A stretch of 64,000 nucleotides of DNA from an uncultured Alkaliphilus sp. Lineage in GTDB: Bacteria; Bacillota; Clostridia; Peptostreptococcales; Natronincolaceae. The translations under genes and the position numbers were made by a program. Below the pieces are notes generated by a model. That model was not told where the DNA came from and searched no databases. It saw only the letters and a program-made list of their open reading frames with translations. Location: contig CALJEQ010000006.1 of assembly GCA_938074565.1 (NCBI GenBank), positions 310,001 to 374,000 of the forward strand, written 5' to 3'. Positions 30,101 to 37,263 of this stretch are shown one piece after another; position 1 is the first letter of the stretch, and each line of letters opens with the position of its first letter.

Positions 30101-31915
30101 TATATGATACCATCAAAATTTGTTAAATTAGATAAAATGCCAATTAATGCAAATGGAAAAGTAGATAGAAAGGCATTGCCCGAACCCAATAAGGTGGTTT
30201 CAGTCGGCTCTACATATGAAAAACCCCAAAATATTATTGAAACAAAGCTAGTGGAAACTTGGGAAGAAGTTTTGGGAATTAAAAAAATAGGTATAAATGA
30301 TAATTTTTTTGCCTTAGGTGGAGATTCAATAAAAGTAATAAGGATCGTATCTAAATTAAAAAAATATGGATTTGTGTTTGAAGCGAAGGAATTATTCAAA
30401 CACCCTACTATTAAAGAATTAAGTGGTTTTGTTAAGAATGTTTGTATAACAAATACTATAACACAAGAGGCTGTAAACAGTAAAATACCATTAACACCTA
30501 TTCAAACATGGTTTTTTCAACAAGAATTTTGTAAAATGCATCATTGGAATCAAAGTGTAATGTTATTTAGAAAAGAAGGGTTTAATGATGATTTATTAGT
30601 AAAAGCCTTTACTAAAATAGTTCAACACCATGACGCACTAAGAATGATTTTTTATAAGCAAGAAGAAAAAATTATTCAATTTAATCGGAAAGTAGAAGAA
30701 CCTTTATTTACGTTAGAAACAGTGGTATATGAGAAGGAAAGTATAGAAAAAATTGAAGAACAGTGTAATCATATTCAAAGTAGCATAAATTTAACAAATG
30801 GACCATTGGTTAAATTGGCATTGTTCAAAACACCACAGGGAGATCATCTATTAATAGCGATACATCATTTAGTAGTGGATGGAATTTCTTGGAGAATATT
30901 ATTTGAAGACTTAGAAGTTGCTTATAATCAATTATTAAGGGGAGAAGAAATAGTTCTACAAGAAAAAACAAACTCTTATTTAGATTGGTCGAATGCTATA
31001 ATAAAATATGGAATGACAGAAAAATTACAGCAAGAAAAATTGTATTGGAACAATCTATTAAGTATTAATACTGAAAAACTAGTAAAAGATAGGGAAATTA
31101 GTTTAGAAAAAAATACATTAAATAACTGTAAAAATTATACAGTTAAGTTAGCTCAAGTAGATACACATTTATTACTGTTTAAAGCTAATAATGCTTACAA
31201 TACTCAAATTAATGATATATTAATAACTGCCCTAGTCCTTTCAATAAAGCAATGGAACGGAAGAGGAAAAATTGTTGTTAATTTAGAGGGGCATGGAAGG
31301 GAAGATGTTATAAATGAACAAATAAATATTAGTAGAACAATAGGTTGGTTTACTGTGCAATATCCTATTATTTTAGATGCAACAAAAACTGATGATATAG
31401 ATTATAACTTAATAAGTACTAAAGAAATGTTAAGGTCAATACCAAATAAAGGTGTAGGTTATGGCATTTTAAAATATGTATTGAAGGAGCTTGAAAATTC
31501 CCCAGACAATAATTGTGAAATAAGTTTTAACTATTTAGGGGAATTTGACCAAGATATAAAAACTGATACATTTCAAATATCATCATTATCTACAGCTAAT
31601 TCTATTAGTCTAGATTCTAAAAACTTATATGATTTAGATATTAATGCATTAATTGTAGAGGACTCTCTAAATATAACCTTTACTTATAATAAATATCAAT
31701 ACAATGACGACAACATAACAAAACTAGGTGAAATATACATTAATACTATTAATAGAATAATACAACATTGCGTTAATTTAGAGGAAAGTGTTGTTACGCC
31801 ATTTGATGTATCAGACTATCACATTTCAGTGGATGAATTAAAAGGTTTACAGAATTCTATTGAAGATTTATCGGAGGATTTTAATATTTTTGATGATGAA
31901 GAATTTATCATTTAG
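24173..31915 (+). CDS. NRPS-C: C-A-T-C-A(Thr)-T-E
   Basis: A 2580-residue two-module synthetase. Order: C1 with HHIIMDG at 144; A1 with YTSGSTG at about 616; T1 Ser1009 in GGHSL; C2 with HHIISDG at 1192; A2; T2 Ser2052 in GGDSI; and an intact E domain with HHLVVDG at 2231, RTIGWFTVQYP and PNKGVGYGIL. The A1 pocket VAWEITADDK is almost the same as that of NRPS-A A1, again without Asp235, so the same beta-alanine-like substrate is likely. The A2 pocket DFWNIGMVHK is the textbook threonine code. The GGDSI form of T2 is the type found before E domains. Expected added units are beta-alanine, then D-(allo-)threonine. The gene starts 36 bp after NRPS-B. Confidence 0.95.
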   Translation: MNNIKNIEKIYPLSPMQEGMLIHKIADEESLAYYEVITCTLNGEIDIDTFEESYKKLVARHEVFRTNFAYKGLNKPMQIVLKEKDVEIEYIDISGLEEENKNNYIENHIENSKKKGFNLQKDILINVAVLQTNINEYKLIISNHHIIMDGWCLEIILRDLFKFYNEIKYGLKPNLPQVYPYSNYIEWLDKQDQEKSKQYWEDYLQGYTQNSMVPFKNVYETECNHYREKTVELVLNKNLTRELEIFAKDNNVTLNTLLQGIWAIQLHKYNNVNDVLFGYVVSGRNHDLLGIEEMVGLFINTIPVRVLIEKDMTFKEYLKRINTRFFETMKYDYYPIRNILMLSNMKKDLLDHIMIFDNFEKKEQVIDSETFNQNKISISKVELKEQTNFNFNIKISHGNEVKIKFSFNENLYNVEDIVRIKEHLNYIANNIVHNQNKKIEDICIINETEKIKLLNLFNDTDTDYPRNKTVHQLFEEQVVKTPNNIAIVCGNTSLTYNELNKRANNLANILKNEYDVNVGDVVALHFDRTIEMMIGIVAILKANAVCLPIEKKYPIARTIEMLIDSNTKIVLNNDKNLEYDGFNGKKANLDDYDLTQHHSYNLCNNIESTNLAYLIYTSGSTGKPKAVMINHKGIINHSFTKIKETNMRENDVCCHNLSFNFVASIWLLLAPLFIGSKVYLYDEETSTDGYKLFSQSEIDKVSVLEVVPSLLNTFLELPDERNNIITMKYLKKLILTGEKVSPQLVNKFYSKYKVSLINAYGQSECSDDTLHYHIPYSTNTKIVPIGKPSMNTKVYVLGDNGQLQPIGIQGELCISGDGVVDGYLNAKHITVEKFITNPFNNNKKMFKTGDIVRWWPDGNIEFIGRKDQQIKIRGFRIELGEVENYLRNIEEIEEVVVIDKGESENKFLCAYYVSSREYTNSELRNILSKSIPNYMIPSYFIKLEKMPINANGKIDRKVLPEPVFKQEMETLYTEARNEVEEKLMEIWKEVLGVSVVSIHDNFYDLGGHSLKATLLMYKIHKVLNVEIPLSKILNLATIYELSQFINPTDKILDDKIEIVEVKEHYEVSSTQKRMFVLQELDKSSIVYNMPRAIEIEGKLEIEKIKNTVIKLMKRHETLRTSFLSIEDDILQKVWEVDQLEFEVEEIKISNESEIKDNINKFIRSFDLTKAPLLRIGVIKLKEEKQIVIFDIHHIISDGVSMSILIKEFMKLYLGEELREVKVQYKDYAAWQNKKQYNEKLRVQEEFWCNEFKEQVPVLNMPTDVIRPGERSFCGDEIIFKIEKDETTQLKNMVRDTGSSLFTVLLSVVNILLHKYSGQEDFVVGCPIAGRTHLDIQNTLGMFVNTLPLRSKFNGEIAYNQYLLQLKETVFKAFDNQEYPFDELVEKVTLDRDISRNPLFDIMLVMQNMELTKLELDGLLIKEYHLKNNVSKFDITFTAFEVDDEVHFTINYATKLYKKTTIERMAEHFSNIIKKIGEDREIKIKDIEIISEIEKNKLLFEFNNSKASYPNEKTINQLFEEQVEKTPNNIAVSFENNNITYKELNERANAVAIKLRGKDIKPDNIVAIMMERSLEMIIGLMGILKAGAAYLPIDPSYPEDRINYMIKDSGTKVLITEKSINTEIIFDGEIIYLEDLILVTEENIESINGSNNLAYVIYTSGTTGNPKGVLIEHRNVVRLMFNDKMLFDFTQKDVWTMFHSYCFDFSVWEMFGALLYGGKLVVVPKDIAIDTEKYLNLLIDEKVTVLNQIPTPFYNLMNKALTNNVEVEALSLKYIIFGGEELKPLLLKEWYKKYPHIKLINMYGITETTVHVTYKEITKEEIEQNISAIGKAIPTLTVYIMDKNQKLQPIGIPGEICVGGDGVGRGYLNRDELTTERFIKNPYNSNEIIYKSGDLAKINPMGEMEYLGRIDHQVKIRGFRIELAEIESNILKLDGIRQTVVIVKKDANEKYLCAYFIAEKEYTVDELREKLIKSLPDYMIPSKFVKLDKMPINANGKVDRKALPEPNKVVSVGSTYEKPQNIIETKLVETWEEVLGIKKIGINDNFFALGGDSIKVIRIVSKLKKYGFVFEAKELFKHPTIKELSGFVKNVCITNTITQEAVNSKIPLTPIQTWFFQQEFCKMHHWNQSVMLFRKEGFNDDLLVKAFTKIVQHHDALRMIFYKQEEKIIQFNRKVEEPLFTLETVVYEKESIEKIEEQCNHIQSSINLTNGPLVKLALFKTPQGDHLLIAIHHLVVDGISWRILFEDLEVAYNQLLRGEEIVLQEKTNSYLDWSNAIIKYGMTEKLQQEKLYWNNLLSINTEKLVKDREISLEKNTLNNCKNYTVKLAQVDTHLLLFKANNAYNTQINDILITALVLSIKQWNGRGKIVVNLEGHGREDVINEQINISRTIGWFTVQYPIILDATKTDDIDYNLISTKEMLRSIPNKGVGYGILKYVLKELENSPDNNCEISFNYLGEFDQDIKTDTFQISSLSTANSISLDSKNLYDLDINALIVEDSLNITFTYNKYQYNDDNITKLGEIYINTINRIIQHCVNLEESVVTPFDVSDYHISVDELKGLQNSIEDLSEDFNIFDDEEFII

Positions 31916-31936
31916 TTAGTAAAATAAACCAATAAC

Positions 31937-31979
31937 CATAAAGAGAATAATATCTTTAATTAGTGTTATTCTCTTTATG
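31937..31979 (+). repeat. Intercistronic inverted repeat between NRPS-C and NRPS-D
   Basis: CATAAAGAGAATAA at 31937-31950 and its exact reverse complement at 31966-31979 leave a 15-base loop. No T run follows, so it is not a normal intrinsic terminator. It may be an mRNA-processing or stabilising hairpin that changes expression of the last genes relative to the upstream synthetases. Confidence 0.7.
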
Positions 31980-32012
31980 TTATAGTTTATTTACTATTAA
32001 GGGGGGATGTCA

Positions 32013-35000
32013 ATGAAGCCAATTATTAAAAGAATTTATCCATTATCTCCAATGCAAAAAGGAATGCTATTCCATAAAATATTACACAAAGAATCAACAG
32101 CATATTTTGAACAAGTGGTTTTTGATATAGAAGGATATATAGACATAGATATATTTCAAGATGCTTTTAATAGATTACTTGCACGTTATGATATTTTAAG
32201 AACAATTTTTAGTTATGATAAATTCCCTCAACCAATGCAAATCGTTTTGGAAAAAAGAAGTGGAAAAGTATATTATAAAGAGTTAATAGGCTTAGAAGAG
32301 AATGACAAGGAAAAATACATAGTTAATATAAAGAAAAAAGACAAACTAAAAGGTTTTGATATAACAAAAGATGTGTTAATAAGAGCTTTTATATTGAAGC
32401 GGGAAAATAACCAATATAAATTTATTTTAAGTTTTCACCATATTATCATGGATGGATGGTGTCTAGGAATAATAATAAATGATTTAATGGGTATTTATCA
32501 TAGTATCAAAAATAAACAAGAAATTGATTTACCTAAGCAAGCTTTGTATGAAGATTATATAAGTTGGTTAGAAAAGCAAAATAAAAAAAATGCAGAAGAT
32601 TATTGGAAGAACTATCTAGAAGGTTATGAAGTTGAGACAACAATTCCTAGTAAAAATCAAAAAAAGGTAGATGTTAAAGATAATTATATAGAAATGAAAT
32701 TTTGTGTGGATGAAAATTTAACAGAAAAGTTAGTTGAAATATCAAAAAAATACAAAGTAACGATTAATACTATAGTTCAGGCTGTATGGGGAATTTTATT
32801 GCAGCGTTATAATAATACAGATGATGTGGTTTTTGGAGCTGTGGTTTCAGGTAGAGATGCAGAGGTTGAAGGTATTGAATCAATGGTAGGTTTATTTATT
32901 AATACTATTCCATTAAGGGTTAAATGCCACCCTAACATGACTTTTAGTCAGTTAATAGAAGAACTACAAAGGGAAACCTTAATGGGTATGAAATACCACT
33001 ATTGTGATTTATCACAAATTCAATCAAAAACAAAACTAAAGAATAATCTAATCAATAACCTATTAATTTTTGAAAATTACTATATTGAAAATTCCACTGT
33101 TAGTCAAAAAAAAGTAGATTTTGAAATTAAAAATATAGAAGTACATGAACATACTAATTATGATTTTAATATAGTTGTATCCCATAATAAACAACTTAAT
33201 TTCTTATTATCAGTTAACGAAGCTGTATATGAACTTGATTTTGTAGAAAGTGTAGGGACTCATTTTAAAACGGTACTAGAACAAGTTATATTGAATCCTA
33301 ATGCATACATTTCTGATATAGAAATTGTTTCTGGTGAAGACAGAAATATACTGTTAAATCATTTTAATAGCACAAAAGCTGATTATGAAAATCAAAAAAC
33401 CTTACATAAATTATTTGAAGAACAAGTGGAAAAAACACCAAATAATATTGCTTTAGTAGTAGATGATCAAGAGATAACCTATAGTAATTTAAATGAAAAA
33501 GCTAATCAGTTGGCAAGAGCATTAATAGAAAGAGGGGTAGAGGAGAATAATATAGTCGGTTTAAATGTGGATCGCTCAATTGAAATGATGATTGGCATAT
33601 TAGGTATTTTAAAAGCGGGTGCTGCATATTTGCCAATTGATCCACAGTATCCAGAAAATAGAATATTGTATATGTTAGACAATAGTAAAGTAGAGCATGT
33701 AGTCTATAAAAAGATAGAAAGAGAAATAAAGTATACAGGAATAAATTGTATAGCCATTACAGATGAGAAAATATACCAAAACAATGCAGTAGAGAATTTA
33801 GAAAGTATGGGTAATGCAGATAATTTAGCATATGTTATTTATACTTCGGGTACCACTGGAAAACCTAAAGGTGTAATGATTGAGCATAAGCAGGTTAATA
33901 ACTTCATTAGTGGAGTAAATCGGTTAACAGGTATCAATAAACAATCAAGTATATTATGTATAACAACAATATGTTTTGATATTTTTGTTCTTGAAACATT
34001 GTTACCCTTATTAAATGGTTTAAAAGTAATTATTACAAAGGAAAACACAGATATAGATGGTAATATTATAGGGAATTTAATAACCAATAATAAAATAGAT
34101 ATTATGCAAAGCACCCCCTCAAGGATAAAATTATTGATGGAAAATAGTTTTTTTAGAGTTGCAATAGGTAGTTTAAAAATGTTGCTAATTGGTGGAGAAG
34201 CATTACCTGTTGACTTATTAAAAAAGCTTGAAGGTTATAAAAATTTAAGTATATATAATATGTATGGACCAACAGAAACCACAGTATGGTCAACTATAAA
34301 AAAGATAGATATAAACAAAGAAGTTACCATAGGTAAACCTATTCAAAACACAAGTATTTATATTTTCGACAAAAACTTTAAATTACAACCTATAGGGGTA
34401 ACAGGTCAGTTGTGTATAGGTGGAGCAGGAGTAGCTAAGGGTTATATTAATAATGAAAAGTTAACTAAAGAAAAATTCATTAAAAATAATTATTTTTTAG
34501 ATGAAAGGATGTATCAGACCGGGGATTTAGCTAGATGGCTACCAAATGGAGAAATAGAACATTTAGGAAGATTAGATTATCAAGTTAAATTTCGAGGGTA
34601 TAGAATAGAATTAGGTGAAATTGAAAATTGTTTATTGAAGATTGAAGGGGTTAGAGAGGTAGCCGTAATTCTTAAAGGAAATAATGAAGACGAAAAACTA
34701 TATGCTTATTTCGTGGGAAATCAAGAATATACGGTATTGGAATTAAGAGAAGAATTAAGGAAATATGTACCTGATTATATGATACCATCTTATTTTATTA
34801 GATTAGATGAAATGCCCTTAAATTCAAACGGGAAGATAGATAGGGGGGCTTTGCCAGAAGATATTGGACAAACTAAAATAGGGATTTATTATGAAGAAGC
34901 TAGAAATGAAATGGAAGTAAAAATGGTAAAACTATGGGAAAAAATATTAAGTGTCGATAAAGTTGGAATAAATGATGACTTTTTTATTTTAGGGGGACAT

Positions 35001-36215
35001 TCATTAAAGTTAATAGAGTTACAGGTTGAATTAGAAAAAGAAAATATTGAAATTGACTTAGACATCATTTATAGACATAGAACTATAAAAGACATAATAA
35101 ATTTTATAGAAAATAAAAGTATAATAGATACAGTGTCAAACAAAGAAGATACAGAAGAAATTATTAATATAGAAACAGAAGTAGTTAATAAAGATGATGT
35201 AGAAGATAGTAAAATAATTAAAAATATTGAACCTTATAATGAAATTTTCTTTAAAAGTTGTTTTTATAACTCATTATTTCCTATTTTAAGAAGTTATGGT
35301 AAAGATGAAGTAACGGTTTTATTGAATGATGTAATATTGTACAAGTTTTATGAAAATGATACAAAGTTTAATTTAGGAATTACTTATTTACCTGTGAAAC
35401 CTGTTGAAGATATTATTAATGAAATAGGACTTAGAATTGAAACGGATGAACGAAAACTTAATTTAATAGAAGGTATCATTGAAGCTATAGATAAAAAGGG
35501 ATGTGTAGTTATATGGGTTGATTGTTATTATTTACCCTACAGAAAAGATACATATATGAAAATTCACTGGAAGCACACGTTACTTATATATGGTTATGAT
35601 AAAAAAAATAAGAATTTTAATATCATAGAACATACACATCGAGATAATTTAAACTATAGAAAACAAATTGTTTCCTTTGATGAATTAATCAGTGGATATG
35701 AAGGTTTTATAAAAAGTTATAATGAACTTCCAACTTATTATGAATTCTATCTTAATAAAAAACAAGATGACAGTGTAGTTGAATTAGAGGATAGACAAAA
35801 GCTAAAAACTTTTCTATCTAATATAGAATATCAAGAAGATAAATATATAGACCAATTAAAACTGATTTTAACTTTTGCTGAAAGGTTTAAATTATTAATT
35901 AATAATGGTATTCAATTACAACAAAATTTTGAATTTATATTAAACGGGCTAAACGATATAATTAATGCAAAACAAGTTGAGTATTATAAAATAACTAAAT
36001 TATTTGATAGTGAAGCGGAAGTAATCAATATTTTACAAAATATTTTAGTTAAATGGCAAATCATTAGATCAGTTATAGTAAAATGTATATACACTTCACA
36101 ATACAATGAAAAAGCATTTGAGAGTGTAATTAATAATTTAGAGGTTGTATACGAACTTGAATTACAATATTGTAACATAATTTTAAAATATCAAAAAAAT
36201 ATCTATAAATATTAG
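32013..36215 (+). CDS. NRPS-D: C-A(Gly)-T with C-terminal BtrH-like acyltransferase domain
   Basis: A 1400-residue final module. C has HHIIMDG at 142. A has YTSGTTG at about 609 and pocket DILQLGMVWK, which matches the glycine code. T has Ser997 in GGHSLK. There is no thioesterase or reductase. Instead residues ~1065-1260 resemble the BtrH N-terminal (papain-like) family: Cys1083 in KSCFYNSL, then a VDCYYLPYR strand, His1188 in HTLLIYGYD, and Glu1206 where a triad acid is expected. BtrH transfers an acyl chain from a carrier protein to an amine (butirosin). I infer that this domain releases the peptide by aminolysis or cyclisation. The last ~140 residues look helical and unassigned. The ATG at 32007 touches the ribosome site GGGGGG, so the ATG at 32013 is preferred. 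Confidence 0.9.
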   Translation: MKPIIKRIYPLSPMQKGMLFHKILHKESTAYFEQVVFDIEGYIDIDIFQDAFNRLLARYDILRTIFSYDKFPQPMQIVLEKRSGKVYYKELIGLEENDKEKYIVNIKKKDKLKGFDITKDVLIRAFILKRENNQYKFILSFHHIIMDGWCLGIIINDLMGIYHSIKNKQEIDLPKQALYEDYISWLEKQNKKNAEDYWKNYLEGYEVETTIPSKNQKKVDVKDNYIEMKFCVDENLTEKLVEISKKYKVTINTIVQAVWGILLQRYNNTDDVVFGAVVSGRDAEVEGIESMVGLFINTIPLRVKCHPNMTFSQLIEELQRETLMGMKYHYCDLSQIQSKTKLKNNLINNLLIFENYYIENSTVSQKKVDFEIKNIEVHEHTNYDFNIVVSHNKQLNFLLSVNEAVYELDFVESVGTHFKTVLEQVILNPNAYISDIEIVSGEDRNILLNHFNSTKADYENQKTLHKLFEEQVEKTPNNIALVVDDQEITYSNLNEKANQLARALIERGVEENNIVGLNVDRSIEMMIGILGILKAGAAYLPIDPQYPENRILYMLDNSKVEHVVYKKIEREIKYTGINCIAITDEKIYQNNAVENLESMGNADNLAYVIYTSGTTGKPKGVMIEHKQVNNFISGVNRLTGINKQSSILCITTICFDIFVLETLLPLLNGLKVIITKENTDIDGNIIGNLITNNKIDIMQSTPSRIKLLMENSFFRVAIGSLKMLLIGGEALPVDLLKKLEGYKNLSIYNMYGPTETTVWSTIKKIDINKEVTIGKPIQNTSIYIFDKNFKLQPIGVTGQLCIGGAGVAKGYINNEKLTKEKFIKNNYFLDERMYQTGDLARWLPNGEIEHLGRLDYQVKFRGYRIELGEIENCLLKIEGVREVAVILKGNNEDEKLYAYFVGNQEYTVLELREELRKYVPDYMIPSYFIRLDEMPLNSNGKIDRGALPEDIGQTKIGIYYEEARNEMEVKMVKLWEKILSVDKVGINDDFFILGGHSLKLIELQVELEKENIEIDLDIIYRHRTIKDIINFIENKSIIDTVSNKEDTEEIINIETEVVNKDDVEDSKIIKNIEPYNEIFFKSCFYNSLFPILRSYGKDEVTVLLNDVILYKFYENDTKFNLGITYLPVKPVEDIINEIGLRIETDERKLNLIEGIIEAIDKKGCVVIWVDCYYLPYRKDTYMKIHWKHTLLIYGYDKKNKNFNIIEHTHRDNLNYRKQIVSFDELISGYEGFIKSYNELPTYYEFYLNKKQDDSVVELEDRQKLKTFLSNIEYQEDKYIDQLKLILTFAERFKLLINNGIQLQQNFEFILNGLNDIINAKQVEYYKITKLFDSEAEVINILQNILVKWQIIRSVIVKCIYTSQYNEKAFESVINNLEVVYELELQYCNIILKYQKNIYKY

Positions 36216-36254
36216 TATGCTTTTTAAAAATAAACTTTAACTGGGGGATAAACT

Positions 36255-37217
36255 ATGAAATATTTAATTCAATTAGAAAAGGCAATGGAAAGTGATGCAG
36301 ATCTACTAACATCTATACAAATAAAATCATTTGATGATCATGCAGAAAAATGGGGAAGTTGGACAAGTAAAGGAGAAACAAAGGGTCCAGGAGGCTATGA
36401 CTCAATAAATCATGTTAAATATTTAATCAAAGTATCAAATTTCCATAAGATAATATTAGATAATGAAATAATTGGAGGAATTTCTGTATTTATTACAGGT
36501 AATAAATATGCAACGATTGATACTTTTTTTATTCATCCTAATTTTAAAAATAGAAATATTGGGATGACTACAATGGAGTTAATAGAAAAAAAATACAATT
36601 ATATTACCCGTTGGGAATTGGGTACATCGTTGAAAAGTCAACAAAATCATGCTTTTTATGAAAAGGCAGGTTATAGAAGGACAGATCAAGATGAAAATTA
36701 TGTTTATTATGATAAAATAATAGAAAGTGAAATGAAAAATAACACAGAAATTTTTCAAAATAAAGAGTTAGCAGGTAGTTTATTTATAGATAATGTATTA
36801 ACTATGACAGAATTTAATAATTGCGCAATGGACAAAACTGTTTTTTCTGCATTAAATTTACATGAGGCGTCTTTTACAAATTCATATATTAAAGATGCAT
36901 TATTTAATAATGTTAACTTAACAACTACAAGATTTCATAATTGTAATTTAGATGGTAGTATATTTGGTGATATAAATATTAATAATATTGAAATTTGTGA
37001 GGCGTCAATTGGTGGCGCATATATCCATGATACTAATTTAGGATTTCATCAGTCTCATGGACCGGTTACATTTGAGAGATGTGATTTAACAGGTAGTAAA
37101 ATAACAGATTGTTCATTACAGGGAGTTGAAATTAGTAGTTGTAATATTAATGGGATGAAGATAAATGGTATCTTAGTGGAAGAATTATTAAAAAATTATC
37201 AGGAATACAATAAATAA
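36255..37217 (+). CDS. GNAT acetyltransferase fused to pentapeptide-repeat domain
   Basis: A 320-residue protein in two parts. Residues 1 to ~155 are a GNAT domain with ATIDTFFIHPNFKNRNIGMTTMELI (acetyl-CoA loop) and HAFYEKAGYRRTD. Residues ~165-310 show a regular five-residue rhythm with N/C-L/F pairs (DNVLTMTEFNNCAMDK, NVNLTTTRFHNCNLDG, RCDLTGSKITDCSLQG), the pattern of a right-handed pentapeptide-repeat helix. Acetyltransferases such as ZmaR and EdeQ protect producers of zwittermicin and edeine, and pentapeptide proteins such as McbG and Qnr protect gyrase. A role in self-resistance or in tailoring the product is therefore inferred from family and position. It sits between two genes with BtrH-like domains, 39 bp after NRPS-D. 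Confidence 0.8.
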   Translation: MKYLIQLEKAMESDADLLTSIQIKSFDDHAEKWGSWTSKGETKGPGGYDSINHVKYLIKVSNFHKIILDNEIIGGISVFITGNKYATIDTFFIHPNFKNRNIGMTTMELIEKKYNYITRWELGTSLKSQQNHAFYEKAGYRRTDQDENYVYYDKIIESEMKNNTEIFQNKELAGSLFIDNVLTMTEFNNCAMDKTVFSALNLHEASFTNSYIKDALFNNVNLTTTRFHNCNLDGSIFGDININNIEICEASIGGAYIHDTNLGFHQSHGPVTFERCDLTGSKITDCSLQGVEISSCNINGMKINGILVEELLKNYQEYNK

Positions 37218-37263
37218 TTATAATTTAATAATAATACTAATGAAATGGAGAGGGATCTATCCC

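Noticed and set aside
30100-30399. 99-codon minus-strand ORF in NRPS-C
   Set aside because: Complement of the A/T-domain region of NRPS-C with no start signal. Similar shadows at 33839-34114, 21349-21645 and 46888-47202 were dropped for the same reason.
37240-37263. ATG at 37240 as the start of the stand-alone BtrH-like gene
   Set aside because: The sequence GGAGAGGG inside these codons is itself the ribosome site for the ATG at 37264.
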